Source: Euglena gracilis (Eukaryota; Euglenida; Euglenophyceae; Euglenales). From it: DNA of 64,000 bases. Positions 1 to 8,555 of the stretch are shown in pieces (the first letter of the stretch is position 1; each line of letters begins with the position of its first letter). A program made the position numbers and the translations under genes. The notes under the pieces are model-generated. The model had not been told where the DNA came from. It worked only from the letters and a program-made list of their open reading frames with translations, and ran no database searches. The stretch lies in assembly GCA_039621445.1 (NCBI GenBank), contig CP154956.1:70487649-70551648 (forward strand), in the 5' to 3' direction.

Positions 1-929
1 TCGTACCATCTCGCTCGGTGTAGCTAAAATTGTGCTTGTGGGTCCAACTGTCCACGCACTTGGCGCATACCAAGGCGGCACAGTTGGGGATGTATACATC
101 CTTGTGGAACGATTTCCGATCCACAGGGTTGCACACATGGACGAGGGGTAATCCCAAGTCAGGTGCACTGTTATACATCTTGTGGCATACAGTGCAAAGA
201 CACACAAAACGGTTTTCCGTTGTTTTGTCGATGAGGAATTCCTCACCGAAGTATTGGGCCAAAACACGGGGGGATCTGGAATTGTAATAATTCCAGGTCA
301 CGTTCTGATCAAAGGACCATTTTCGGCCCTGACAAAACAGTGGCTCAATCCACTGGTTGAGGCATTGATTTGTCCTTAGTTTGTGGTCGATCATCATGTA
401 CCTGTTTTTCAGGTCATGAGTCTCAGGATCATCCTGATTGATCGCGGTCCAGTCGATGACAACTTCGTTTTCCGAAGGTGTCTCGGCTGTCGAGGCACGG
501 GATTTTCCTTGCCCCTTTGACGGAGGTTTCGGCTGTGAGGTTTTCCCATAGCCGGATGATGCAACGTGCATGAATCCTTGTCCCGAGGTTGATCCCCGAG
601 AAGAGGATGCAGCACTCTGGCCGCCAGCACCACCACCGCCTTTCGGTGGGGGCTGATCACCAGATTTGGGTGCGGGCTTGCAAGGGGCGGCGCCCGGCTT
701 TGTTTTTGCCGGGGCCTTCGGACTTCCGGTTTCCGGAGTATCCGAGGGCCGCCGTTCGGCGTCGCGCTTGCTAGCCCAGGTGCGTGGTGACGCCTGGGAC
801 GGGGGTCTTCTCCCCGACGCCGAGCGTCGTTGACCTTCAGCAGGGGTTTCCCGAGCTGAGGGTAGTCCTACGCGTTCCTTCGCGGCTTCCGTGGGTTTCC
901 CAGGGGTAGCCATGGGGGATGGTGTAGGT
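1..929 (-). repeat. Inverted repeat, left arm (pairs with 6881-7809)
   Basis: Position x in this arm corresponds to 7810-x in the right arm with no indel seen, and only scattered substitutions (several near 790-800). The match ends at 929, where the left copy continues into the ORF3 extension and the right copy into gypsy pol. The left arm is cut by the window edge, so the true repeat may be longer. Confidence 0.9.
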
Positions 930-1684
930 GTAGGCTTGGTCGGCGCACTTCGCGTTGGTTGAGCCTGTGGTTGGGGCATGGACGTGCGCTCAGCCTGTTT
1001 TTCAGGCACAGGTGTCCGTGTGCCTTGGCGCTTCGTTGCAGTGGCTGTGGATATGCGCTGAGGTGCGGGTTCATCCCGTGCCTCGGGTGGCGCTACCGGT
1101 GCTGATACAGGTTCATCCTGTACTGGCACGGTTGGTGTCGTCTCCACTGCCATTGCTGTCTGTTCGCCTTCCGTCCGTGTCGCTTCCGACACCGGCGGTG
1201 GCGCCGCCGCTGGGGGAGGTTCATCCTCCACCATGGCTGTTGTGTCAGGTGTGTCTTCCGCTGGCTGGGCTGTTTCCGCCGCAGCTGTGGAAGAACTGGC
1301 CGCAGTGCCACGTGGAGTGACAACTGCGATCAGTGACCGCAAACCACCAAGTACGCGTCCGCCCAGCGAGGTGCGCCGTTCAGGTCCTTCACCTGAAGTG
1401 GGCTCCTCCGCTGGCTCCTCTGTCGACGGGGTTTCCCCGGAAACAGGGAGCTTGAGGCGCAATACCTCAGGCGTGTGGGGTACCGTCTCCGGCGGGTTTT
1501 CCCGTGGAGGGGTCGGTACACCTGTCGTACTCAGTGAGGTGGGTGACTGTGGGACAGGTGTCTTTTCACCTGTCGGCGATCCTGGGCGCTGGGCAGTTTC
1601 TGCCACAGTGTCCAGCATCACGACCGATGGGCTACGGGTTTCCCGTGCCGGAGGTTCCGCTGGCTGAGGTTCATCCTCGGCCAT
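1..1684 (-). CDS. Cys-rich protein ORF3, left copy, 3' end off the window
   Basis: An open minus-strand frame runs from Met at 1684 (the frame is open slightly further up, to about 1850) off the left edge without a stop. The first 257 residues are rich in Pro, Thr, Glu and Ala, probably disordered, and repeat xDEPx, xETPx and xENPx peptides encoded by short DNA hairpins. At 913 it continues in frame into the sequence that starts the plus-strand ORF at 6897 (MATPGKPTEA), differing from it at only a few bases. It therefore represents the fuller form of that protein, with an N-terminal extension the right copy lost at the 6881 junction. No known domain is recognised; the shared part has Cys/His pairs that look zinc-binding. 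It follows ORF2 closely on the same strand, with the open frame overlapping the ORF2 stop. Function unknown; carriage by a mobile element is inferred from context. Confidence 0.6.
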   Translation of the reverse strand, partial: MAEDEPQPAEPPARETRSPSVVMLDTVAETAQRPGSPTGEKTPVPQSPTSLSTTGVPTPPRENPPETVPHTPEVLRLKLPVSGETPSTEEPAEEPTSGEGPERRTSLGGRVLGGLRSLIAVVTPRGTAASSSTAAAETAQPAEDTPDTTAMVEDEPPPAAAPPPVSEATRTEGEQTAMAVETTPTVPVQDEPVSAPVAPPEARDEPAPQRISTATATKRQGTRTPVPEKQAERTSMPQPQAQPTRSAPTKPTPTPSPMATPGKPTEAAKERVGLPSARETPAEGQRRSASGRRPPSQASPRTWASKRDAERRPSDTPETGSPKAPAKTKPGAAPCKPAPKSGDQPPPKGGGGAGGQSAASSSRGSTSGQGFMHVASSGYGKTSQPKPPSKGQGKSRASTAETPSENEVVIDWTAINQDDPETHDLKNRYMMIDHKLRTNQCLNQWIEPLFCQGRKWSFDQNVTWNYYNSRSPRVLAQYFGEEFLIDKTTENRFVCLCTVCHKMYNSAPDLGLPLVHVCNPVDRKSFHKDVYIPNCAALVCAKCVDSWTHKHNFSYTERDGT

Positions 1685-1823
1685 GGGGACCGTTTCTTCC
1701 TCCTCCTCCGCTTCCGGAGGGTAGTCCTCTGTGTGGGGTTGTGCTGCGGTACGCGGGTCTTTTCCGCTTCTGTAGCACCTTTGTGCATCTGATAGGCGGT
1801 AAAAGCTTATACTTTCACTCCTG

Positions 1824-3695
1824 TCAGAGTTGGGGTATGGGGGGCGGCCACGACGCTCTCACCCAGCTTCCGGGTGGAGGTTGTGGCTCGTCTTCGCTGA
1901 TCAGGCAGAGGTCTTCCCACTGCGATCGAAGGTTCCACCCATACCCTGTTCTGGGTGTAACAGAACACCCAGAACTTGTGTCTTCCAGGAAAGAGGGCAA
2001 TGGGACCGCATACCGAGTGTGGCTTACCTCGCGTGCTGCGAAGAAAGGTTCGAACTCCTTCCAGTCCAGGATATCCCCGAACTGGGTGTCCAGGTGATCC
2101 CGCAGGCCGATTTCTGCCTGCTCCCATTCCGGCCGCAGGTTCATCCTGCGTCGGTCTGGGTCATGAGCTCTGGCGTCCACCTCGGTGTATCCCCGAGGTA
2201 ACCACTTCCTGTGGATATCCACATCAGTGGTCATCAGTTCCAGGAAATAAATGTAGACTTCCAGGACGTAGGTAATCCACGCCCTGTGCCAGTACTGTTG
2301 TAGCAGAAATATTTTCTGCTGGTGCTGTTTCAACACCTTTCGGTCTTGTGTCCCGATCTGAGGATTCCGGCACTGATGCAGGAGAAATCTCCTGGTCGGC
2401 TGGCTGCCGGCATTCTCGGCAGTCGGAGGCGGTTTTCCGCGTTCTCCGAAACCCCAGAAGTCAGCAATGTGAACTTCCTTGCAAAACTGGCATTCCAGTT
2501 TGTACCGCTGGGGGTACGCGAGGTCGACGTCCAGCACCTTGAACAGCGTGCCATACATGCTGTCCAAGAATATTTGGAGGTTGCGCGTGAACATTACCGC
2601 AGCCTGCGCCTGGAGTTTCTCCGGCAGGGGGTAATATTTCCACTGGATTCCCAGTGCTCCGACAGAATACATGTGGTTGAAGATTTCCTTCAACTGTGCT
2701 ACGAACGTTTCGTCGTCAGGACATGTTCCCAAACAATCAGCATACGTCTGACCGTTTCGGTCAGTGAAGATGCCGAAGTTCTGGCAGGGGTATCCCAACC
2801 AGAACCACAGCTCCCAGAAACCGGACATCCGGTCCAGGACAACTTCATCCGAATGAGGGTATCCCTCAAACGCATGAAGTTCGGAACTGTAGAAAAATCT
2901 TTTGCAGTGATCGCACATACGATTCTGCACCACTTCGAGCACCGCATCCGGTGGTCGGTGGATCACGTTGCTTGCGTGTGTAAACTGCCGGAGATCTTCG
3001 TCGATTTTCGGCCAGATCTCCTGAAGGTAGGTGAATACCACAGTAACGTCATCGTCCCTCGTTTTCGAAGGTTCGGCGGCTTTTCCGCCTTTGCCTGCTG
3101 GGGGTCCGGCAGATTTTCCGCCTTTGCCTGGAGCTGACCAGGCGGCTTTTCCGCCTTTGCCAGGTGGGGCTTTTCCACCTTTCTCCTGGCCTTTTCCTTT
3201 TCCCTTACCCTTGCCTTTACCTTTCCCCTTACCCTTTGTGTTAGACAGCCATTCGAATGTCGCCCAGTAATCCCAGTATTCTGGGTCTTCTGGTGTAAAC
3301 GCAGGGTAAGTCACGGATTCCATGCTGGGCGTTCGAGCAAAGTCCTGCTCAGCGTCACCACGATTCAAGTAAACCGGCGCGACCGGGGGTGGTCGGGTTT
3401 CCCGACGTGCCCGTTCTGCCGTCACGTCTGGCGCTGGCGGAGCTTCCTCCTCAGCGTCGACGTGCATCGCCGCGGGCGGATTTTCCGACCTCGGCGAGCG
3501 GCGCTGTGGCTGCGGCGTCAGATTTTCTGGGCCGCGGTCACGCTTGCCGGCGGCAGAGCTGGTGGGTCGTGCTGATGGCGATTCCGCCACAGCAACGTCC
3601 TGCTGTCGCACTGGTTGACTTGATCGTGATGGAGCTGGGACTCCTGTGAGAGCCGACACAGCAGCACCATACTGCTGGCGCTCTTCTCTCGTCAT
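1824..3695 (-). CDS. Lys-Gly-repeat, Cys-rich protein ORF2 (623 aa)
   Basis: Intact 623-residue ORF with an ATG start. Residues 1-150 are Pro/Arg/Glu-rich and low complexity. Residues 154-169 are an alternating Lys-Gly tract, followed by a GKGGKA-type repeat to about 207, a likely nucleic-acid-binding basic linker. Residues 220-620 look globular, with CxxC pairs at 261/264 and 402/405, Cys at 304, 321 and 325, and HxC at 440/442. The second CxxC region ends in H-x-C-R-N-P, and a later segment reads WKEFEPFFAAREVS...VP; ORF3 has matching CxxC...HxCNP and FWEKLQWFLAERAS...VP segments in the same order. I therefore infer that ORF2 and ORF3 are diverged paralogues. The start lies 15 nt after the ORF1 stop in the same frame, and both ends carry an EERQQY motif. 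No family recognised; a gag-like or accessory protein is possible. Confidence 0.75.
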   Translation of the reverse strand: MTREERQQYGAAVSALTGVPAPSRSSQPVRQQDVAVAESPSARPTSSAAGKRDRGPENLTPQPQRRSPRSENPPAAMHVDAEEEAPPAPDVTAERARRETRPPPVAPVYLNRGDAEQDFARTPSMESVTYPAFTPEDPEYWDYWATFEWLSNTKGKGKGKGKGKGKGKGQEKGGKAPPGKGGKAAWSAPGKGGKSAGPPAGKGGKAAEPSKTRDDDVTVVFTYLQEIWPKIDEDLRQFTHASNVIHRPPDAVLEVVQNRMCDHCKRFFYSSELHAFEGYPHSDEVVLDRMSGFWELWFWLGYPCQNFGIFTDRNGQTYADCLGTCPDDETFVAQLKEIFNHMYSVGALGIQWKYYPLPEKLQAQAAVMFTRNLQIFLDSMYGTLFKVLDVDLAYPQRYKLECQFCKEVHIADFWGFGERGKPPPTAENAGSQPTRRFLLHQCRNPQIGTQDRKVLKQHQQKIFLLQQYWHRAWITYVLEVYIYFLELMTTDVDIHRKWLPRGYTEVDARAHDPDRRRMNLRPEWEQAEIGLRDHLDTQFGDILDWKEFEPFFAAREVSHTRYAVPLPSFLEDTSSGCSVTPRTGYGWNLRSQWEDLCLISEDEPQPPPGSWVRASWPPPIPQL

Positions 3696-3706
3696 TTCCG
3701 ACCGGG

Positions 3707-3719
3707 CAGGTTATCCCTG
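3707..3719. other. Hairpin holding the ORF1 stop codon
   Basis: Stem CAGG/CCTG with loop TTATC; the minus-strand TAA stop of ORF1 is plus-strand 3711-3713, inside the loop. ORF1 and ORF2 share one frame across this hairpin. Confidence 0.7.
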
Positions 3720-4715
3720 GCCAGCGGAAACAGGAGGGCGACGTGCGATTTGTCGTTGGATCGTCACAGCATATTCATACTGTTGACGCTCCTCCTCAGT
3801 CTCGAACGGCCGGCCAGTCCACGGGTTAACGGGTTCATCCCGTACCGAAGGGACTGGTGCCGCACGAGGCGCTGCCGCGGTTTCCCGCGGACGAGCGCTT
3901 CGGGCAGTGTCAGACGTTGGGGGAGGGTTTCCCTCCGCAGGACGTCGTGGCATAGGGTCAGGTATGGTTGGGTCGGGTTGAGGTGGATACACGTACTGAT
4001 CCCGTGGCATTGGCGCCTCCTGGGGGTAATCCCCAGAGACGGTGTACTGAGACACATGCTCCTGCGCAGGATAATCCCGCCGGGGCATGCGCTCAGGGGA
4101 TCGAAAAATACTTTCTTTCACACGTGGGTGTTCACTCCGGACAGGTGCTTCCACTGTCTCTTCCTCGGGTAATCCGGGGGAGTGAGCACGAAAATGTGCG
4201 GTGTAAGTGCCAACTGGTGGTACCTGTCGTGCTACCTGTGGCCGGACTTCCACGCCCAGGTCACGCATGGTAATGTCCGCCGCGAATCCCGACGTGTCCG
4301 GGTCGGTGTAATACACCAAACCGGTCATCGTCGCCTGGGCGCACATACACCACAGGGCTGGAGGGGTGTTCGCGATGGTCAAAATTTTACGGCAGTGGTC
4401 ATCCCCCAATGCCTGGGTGAGTTGGTCGGGTGCCGGGTTTGCGCTCATACGCATAACCCGGTTCATCGTTTCCGCCGTGTGGTGGATCATCACACCCGCA
4501 TACGGTGGGAGGCGACGAGAGCCTGATGGCTGAGATGGCCGCGCTTCCGCGGACATCGGGGTCATCCTGCTACTGCTGCTGGATTCAGGGTTTCCCTGAG
4601 CCGCAGTCCGTGCAGGTGGCTGCGTACCGTATCGGTACGCATACTGGTCAGGTTGAGGGTGAGTGGTGGGGTGGTAAGGCGGTCCTCCGCCTGGTTCCCT
4701 TCCACCGGGCAGCAT
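3711..4715 (-). CDS. Unrecognised Pro-rich protein ORF1 (334 aa)
   Basis: ORF with an ATG start, beginning 150 nt after the gypsy pol stop at 4866 on the same strand. Residues 1-75 are Gly/Pro/Ser-rich. A compact central segment (about 75-165) holds one pair of nearby Cys (WCMC) and an upstream DDHC, then the protein becomes Pro/Arg/Glu-rich with repeated xDYPx and xGNPx peptides encoded by hairpins. The C-terminus has ETEEERQQYEYAV, echoed by the first residues of ORF2 (TREERQQYGAAV), which suggests a local duplication or one original frame now split. The stop codon lies in a hairpin loop. No conserved domain recognised. Its position after pol in a retroelement-like array suggests an element-borne accessory protein, but this is inference. 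Confidence 0.65.
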   Translation of the reverse strand: MLPGGREPGGGPPYHPTTHPQPDQYAYRYGTQPPARTAAQGNPESSSSSRMTPMSAEARPSQPSGSRRLPPYAGVMIHHTAETMNRVMRMSANPAPDQLTQALGDDHCRKILTIANTPPALWCMCAQATMTGLVYYTDPDTSGFAADITMRDLGVEVRPQVARQVPPVGTYTAHFRAHSPGLPEEETVEAPVRSEHPRVKESIFRSPERMPRRDYPAQEHVSQYTVSGDYPQEAPMPRDQYVYPPQPDPTIPDPMPRRPAEGNPPPTSDTARSARPRETAAAPRAAPVPSVRDEPVNPWTGRPFETEEERQQYEYAVTIQRQIARRPPVSAGQG

Positions 4716-4865
4716 GATACCGCCCGGGGTCGGTACGGTGGAATGGTTTGGTTTGGTGGTTGTAAGTTGGCAAGGTTAACCGCTTGAGTATTGTTTGCGG
4801 AAAGAAAGAATGATAAGAATCAATCATAAAAAGAAGAGAAAACAACATGGGTTTCACATGTGGTC

Positions 4866-6880
4866 TCAAAAACTTGTCATGGAAACATCAATGTTATGCT
4901 TCTTGTTCCACAGCTTCCAATCTTGCTGGACATACACAACAAAACTGGTTGCTGGCTCCCAAGTGTCCTCCTCGGGCCCATACCCTTTCCAGCGGACCTT
5001 CCAAAGGTGCATACCTTTGTTGATTTTGTGATCGATAATTTTATCGACTACAAAGTCGTCCGTCTCAGGTAATCTGGAACGGGGTTTGAAGTGTAGACAC
5101 GGGATGGGTTTCCCATCCGGTGGCGACAGGTATGGTTTGAAGTCGTCCATATGAACGTCCTCAACACCATTCGGTAATGCAACCTTGTACCGCCCGCTGG
5201 TACCTAGTCTTTCTAGGATTTCACAGGGGCCGAGCCAGAGGGGGTCCAGCTTGAAAGACTGCATGCGAGTACGGCTATTCCGCACCCACACGCGGTCACC
5301 GGGACTATACACAGGTGACTTGAAATTCTGCAAAAACGACCTCCGTTTAGTTGCATGAATATCAGTCACGCGCTTCTGGACTGCAGAACGTAGATTTTGT
5401 CCTTCCGCAAACCAGGTCTCGCAACTGACACTCGTTCGGGCGGGTCTCTCCGAAGGGACATCCCCTATAGCCGGAGGGTCCCGTCCGAAAACTAATTTAT
5501 AGGGGGAGTGTCGTAAAACCAACCCTGGTAAGGTATTGATATAAAACAAAGACCATGGTAGAACTGATATCCAGTTGCTGCGCGAGTCTGCCAGTGAAAG
5601 GCGAAGCATATTCACGACGGATTTCACGGCTGCCTCGGCTCTACCATTGCCTTTGGGTCGGTATATAATGGAAAAATGTTGCTCGATTCCGAGTAAACCG
5701 CACAAAGTGGTGAAAAACCTTGAAGAAATCAAATGGTCTTGATCACTCACGATTTCATTCGGTAAACCCATTAAGCAAATGCATTTCTCCAAAAATGTAG
5801 TTGCCAAACTTTGGGCAGTCAACCCTGACTTCTGGCATGGAATGGCTACAATGTGCCCACTCAGCCTGCAGACGACAACAAAAACGTAATCGTAAATTTT
5901 GTCGTCTGTTCCTTTGCACGATTCTAATTCCAGAAAATCCATGCAGGGGGATGTAAAAATGTCAGGGGGTAGGGGGAAAAAGTCCATCGTACCAGGTGGG
6001 GTACCTCTGCGGGGTTTTACCGCTTGACAAATTTGACACCGTTGCGCTATTCGCAAACAGCGTGAGTAGAGCTCTTTCTCGCTCAGGGTTGTGCAATACC
6101 TGCGGCCCACAAAGGAAAGAAGTTTGGGGGCCCCAGGGTGACCATGGTTGTGATAGCACAAAATGACATCATCAACCAGGTCCTGGGGGATACAATATTT
6201 GTAACCCGATTCATTGCGAAAAACCAACCGTAAAGGTGAAAGAGTGTAATTCTCCAGCACTTCGCCATTACGAAGTCTGGTGACAATGGTGTCATACACC
6301 GGATCACGACTATAATCCCATTCGCGAAAGAACAGAGGGGAAGGGGACTCCGTGCGCGTAATACGCCGGGGTCCGGACGTGCTTCCACGTCGGCGCCTTC
6401 CGTGCACTGGTGCGACCAGGAATAGTTGTGAAACGGGAAAAGAATCCAAAAGATTATCCGCAGCGTCGTTTCGACGTGCGTATTCGTCAGCTTCCTGACT
6501 TCCATGAAAAGTCGCGTCTCCCTCATCCGGGTTCCCAGGGTAATACCAAGGGGCCCGACTGAGCGGATCCGCTACTTTTTGTGTGTGACCAGGGGTATAA
6601 ATAACCACAAGGTTGAATTGACTCAAGAAATCATGCAATCTGCATCGCCTTCCGACCGATGACATGGCCTTGTTCAAATCCTCGGTGTACCAGTGTTGGA
6701 GACTCTCATGGTCGGTCTTGACGAGGATCTGGACGAGGCTTCTGGCAACCCAGCTGCGAAATTTCTGGAGTATAAGCACGATTGCGTAGGTCTCCTTCTC
6801 GCGTATACTCCACTTGACTTGACCTTTTCCATCGTCGCCTTGTAACTTTCTGCTGAAGAAAGCCACAGGTCGGGTGGCTT
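4866..6880 (-). pseudogene. pol: Ty3/gypsy pol fragment: RNase H, integrase, chromodomain (5'-truncated)
   Basis: A 666-residue open frame begins inside the RNase H domain (VAFFSRKL, ETYAI, KTDHESLQ, VADPLSR, residues 1-105); the frame can be followed back to about 6880, where gypsy similarity ends at the inverted-repeat junction. Next come the integrase zinc finger (H239, H243, C277, C280), the DDE core (D310 in MDFLEL, D375 in SDQD, E411 in NGRAEAA), and a C-terminal chromodomain (about 603-645, WKVRWKGYGPEEDTWEP). That order is the chromovirus class of Ty3/gypsy elements; the chromodomain is expected to steer integration through histone marks. Protease, RT and gag are missing and no LTR is visible. 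The remaining frame has no stop or frameshift, so the loss looks recent. The putative first codon is GTG, so this is a truncated body and not a real start. Confidence 0.9.
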
Positions 6881-6890
6881 ACCTACACCA
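6875..6890. other. Rearrangement junction: pol cut by inverted ORF3 copy
   Basis: On the minus strand the pol frame (ATRPVAFFS) is recognisable up to about 6880. From 6881 rightward the sequence is the reverse complement of 929-1, beginning CCTACACCATCCCCCATGG. The junction puts the two genes head to head. Confidence 0.85.
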
Positions 6891-7809
6891 TCCCCCATGG
6901 CTACCCCTGGGAAACCCACGGAAGCCGCGAAGGAACGCGTAGGACGACCCTCAGCTCGGGAAACCCCTGCTGAAGGTCAACGACGCTCGGCGTCGGGGAG
7001 AGAAACCCCGTCCCAGGCGTCACCACGCACCTGGGCTAGCAAGCGCGACGCCGAACGGCGGCCCTCGGATACTCCGGAAACCGGAAGTCCGAAGGCCCCG
7101 GCAAAAACAAAGCCGGGCGCCGCCCCTTGCAAGCCCGCACCCAAATCTGGTGATCAGCCCCCACCGAAAGGCGGTGGTGGTGCTGGCGGCCAGAGTGCTG
7201 CATCCTCTTCTCGGGGATCAACCTCGGGACAAGGATTCACGCACGTTGCATCATCCGGCTATGGGAAAACCTCACAGCCGAAACCTCCGTCAAAGGGGCA
7301 AGGAAAATCCCGCGCCTCGACAGCCGAGACACCTTCGGAAGACGAAGTTGTCATCGACTGGACCGCGATCAATCAGGATGATCCTGAGACTCATGACCTG
7401 AAAAACAGGTACATGATGATCGACCACAAACTAAGGACAAATCAATGCCTCAACCGGTGGATTGAGCCACTGTTCTGTCAGGGCCGAAAATGGTCCTTTG
7501 ATCAGAACGTGACCTGGAATTATTACAATTCCAGATCCCCCCGTGTTTTGGCCCAATACTTCGGTGAGGAATTCCTCATCGACAAAACAACGGAAAACCG
7601 TTTTGTGTGTCTTTGCACTGTATGCCACAAGATGTATAACAGTGCACCTGACTTGGGATTACCCCTCGTCCATGTGTGCAACCCTGTGGATCGGAAATCG
7701 TTCCACAAGGATGTATACATCCCCAACTGTGCCGCCTTGGTATGCGCCAAGTGCGTGGACAGTTGGACCCACAAGCACAATTTTAGCTACACCGAGCGAG
7801 ATGGTACGA
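6881..7809 (+). repeat. Inverted repeat, right arm (pairs with 1-929)
   Basis: Counterpart of the left arm. Similarity starts 16 bp upstream of the ATG at 6897 and is cut at 7809 only because the left arm reaches the window edge. The hairpins at 423-437 and 7373-7387 are conserved between arms. Confidence 0.9.
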
Positions 7810-8555
7810 ATGTACCAGTACTCTGCGTCAATTGCCTTCGAGGTACCTTCGGGCAAACTGCGGAAGGCGCAGTTCGCACAATCGTGCCAAGTGCCCAGAA
7901 GCCACTGGAGGAATACTCCACCTTGCACAAAAAGTACAAGGATTTTTTCAAGTACTCCAACCTCAAGCTTGACGACTACCGCCACACGGGAATGGCCCGT
8001 GGGTGGCAGATCGACAGTGGGGCGATACGCCTCGCTGCTGAGGAGGCAGGGGTAAGATTACCTTACCTCTGGGAGACAGCGGACAGGGAAAAGATATTCT
8101 TCCGCCTGTTCACAACCCAGGACCGAAACGGTCGCTGGTGCCTGCCACAATGGCCACCCGAAGACCACGGGATGACCTGGAAAGACTGGCTTGGGGCCGT
8201 ATTACGACCCCATACAGTCCGCGCGGAATGTGCGTATCACATGCCGATTGACTTCCACCCGGGGAATGCCCCGCATGTGTCAGCCAATCACCCACGGATG
8301 AACCACTTCATCTGGACAGCCACTCTGCCCAGGAAATTCTGGGAGAAGCTGCAATGGTTCCTCGCAGAAAGAGCGAGTGCAACCAAACACACAGTCCCCG
8401 AAGGATGGGTTCGGGACTGGGTGTCACCTGACTTTGACTACGAATCGCCAGAAACCTGGCTCGTAGACAGGCCACCACCACCACAATTCCAAATGGTCCT
8501 GGTGGAAGATCCCCTGGACTCCCGCCATGATTATTGGCGGTTGGAACGGATGTAA
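6897..8555 (+). CDS. Cys-rich protein ORF3, right copy (552 aa)
   Basis: Complete 552-residue ORF with an ATG start. Residues 1-150 are Pro/Ser/Gly/Lys-rich and probably disordered. A globular region from about 150 carries C184, C194, then CxC-x2-C (238, 240, 243), HxC (259, 261), C278, C-x2-C (283, 286) and C-x2-C (310, 313), which resembles a zinc-binding module with at least two sites. The C-terminal third is Trp/Pro-rich (FWEKLQWFLAERAS, RDWVSPDF). The CxxC...HxCNP and FLAERAS...VP segments match ORF2 in order and spacing, hence probable paralogy. Compared with the left copy it lacks about 257 N-terminal residues upstream of the ATG, because the junction at 6881 lies just before it. At least a dozen hairpins lie within the reading frame, and the stop codon sits in a 9-bp-stem hairpin (8552-8572). 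Function unknown. Confidence 0.75.
   Translation: MATPGKPTEAAKERVGRPSARETPAEGQRRSASGRETPSQASPRTWASKRDAERRPSDTPETGSPKAPAKTKPGAAPCKPAPKSGDQPPPKGGGGAGGQSAASSSRGSTSGQGFTHVASSGYGKTSQPKPPSKGQGKSRASTAETPSEDEVVIDWTAINQDDPETHDLKNRYMMIDHKLRTNQCLNRWIEPLFCQGRKWSFDQNVTWNYYNSRSPRVLAQYFGEEFLIDKTTENRFVCLCTVCHKMYNSAPDLGLPLVHVCNPVDRKSFHKDVYIPNCAALVCAKCVDSWTHKHNFSYTERDGTNVPVLCVNCLRGTFGQTAEGAVRTIVPSAQKPLEEYSTLHKKYKDFFKYSNLKLDDYRHTGMARGWQIDSGAIRLAAEEAGVRLPYLWETADREKIFFRLFTTQDRNGRWCLPQWPPEDHGMTWKDWLGAVLRPHTVRAECAYHMPIDFHPGNAPHVSANHPRMNHFIWTATLPRKFWEKLQWFLAERASATKHTVPEGWVRDWVSPDFDYESPETWLVDRPPPPQFQMVLVEDPLDSRHDYWRLERM

Noticed and set aside
4716-4865. LTR between gypsy pol and ORF1
   Set aside because: No matching second copy and no clear TG...CA ends in the 150-bp gap.
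6897-8555. Reading the Cys pattern of ORF3 as a RING finger or integrase zinc finger
   Set aside because: The spacing (CxC-x2-C, HxC, C-x4-C-x2-C, C-x2-C) does not fit either consensus.
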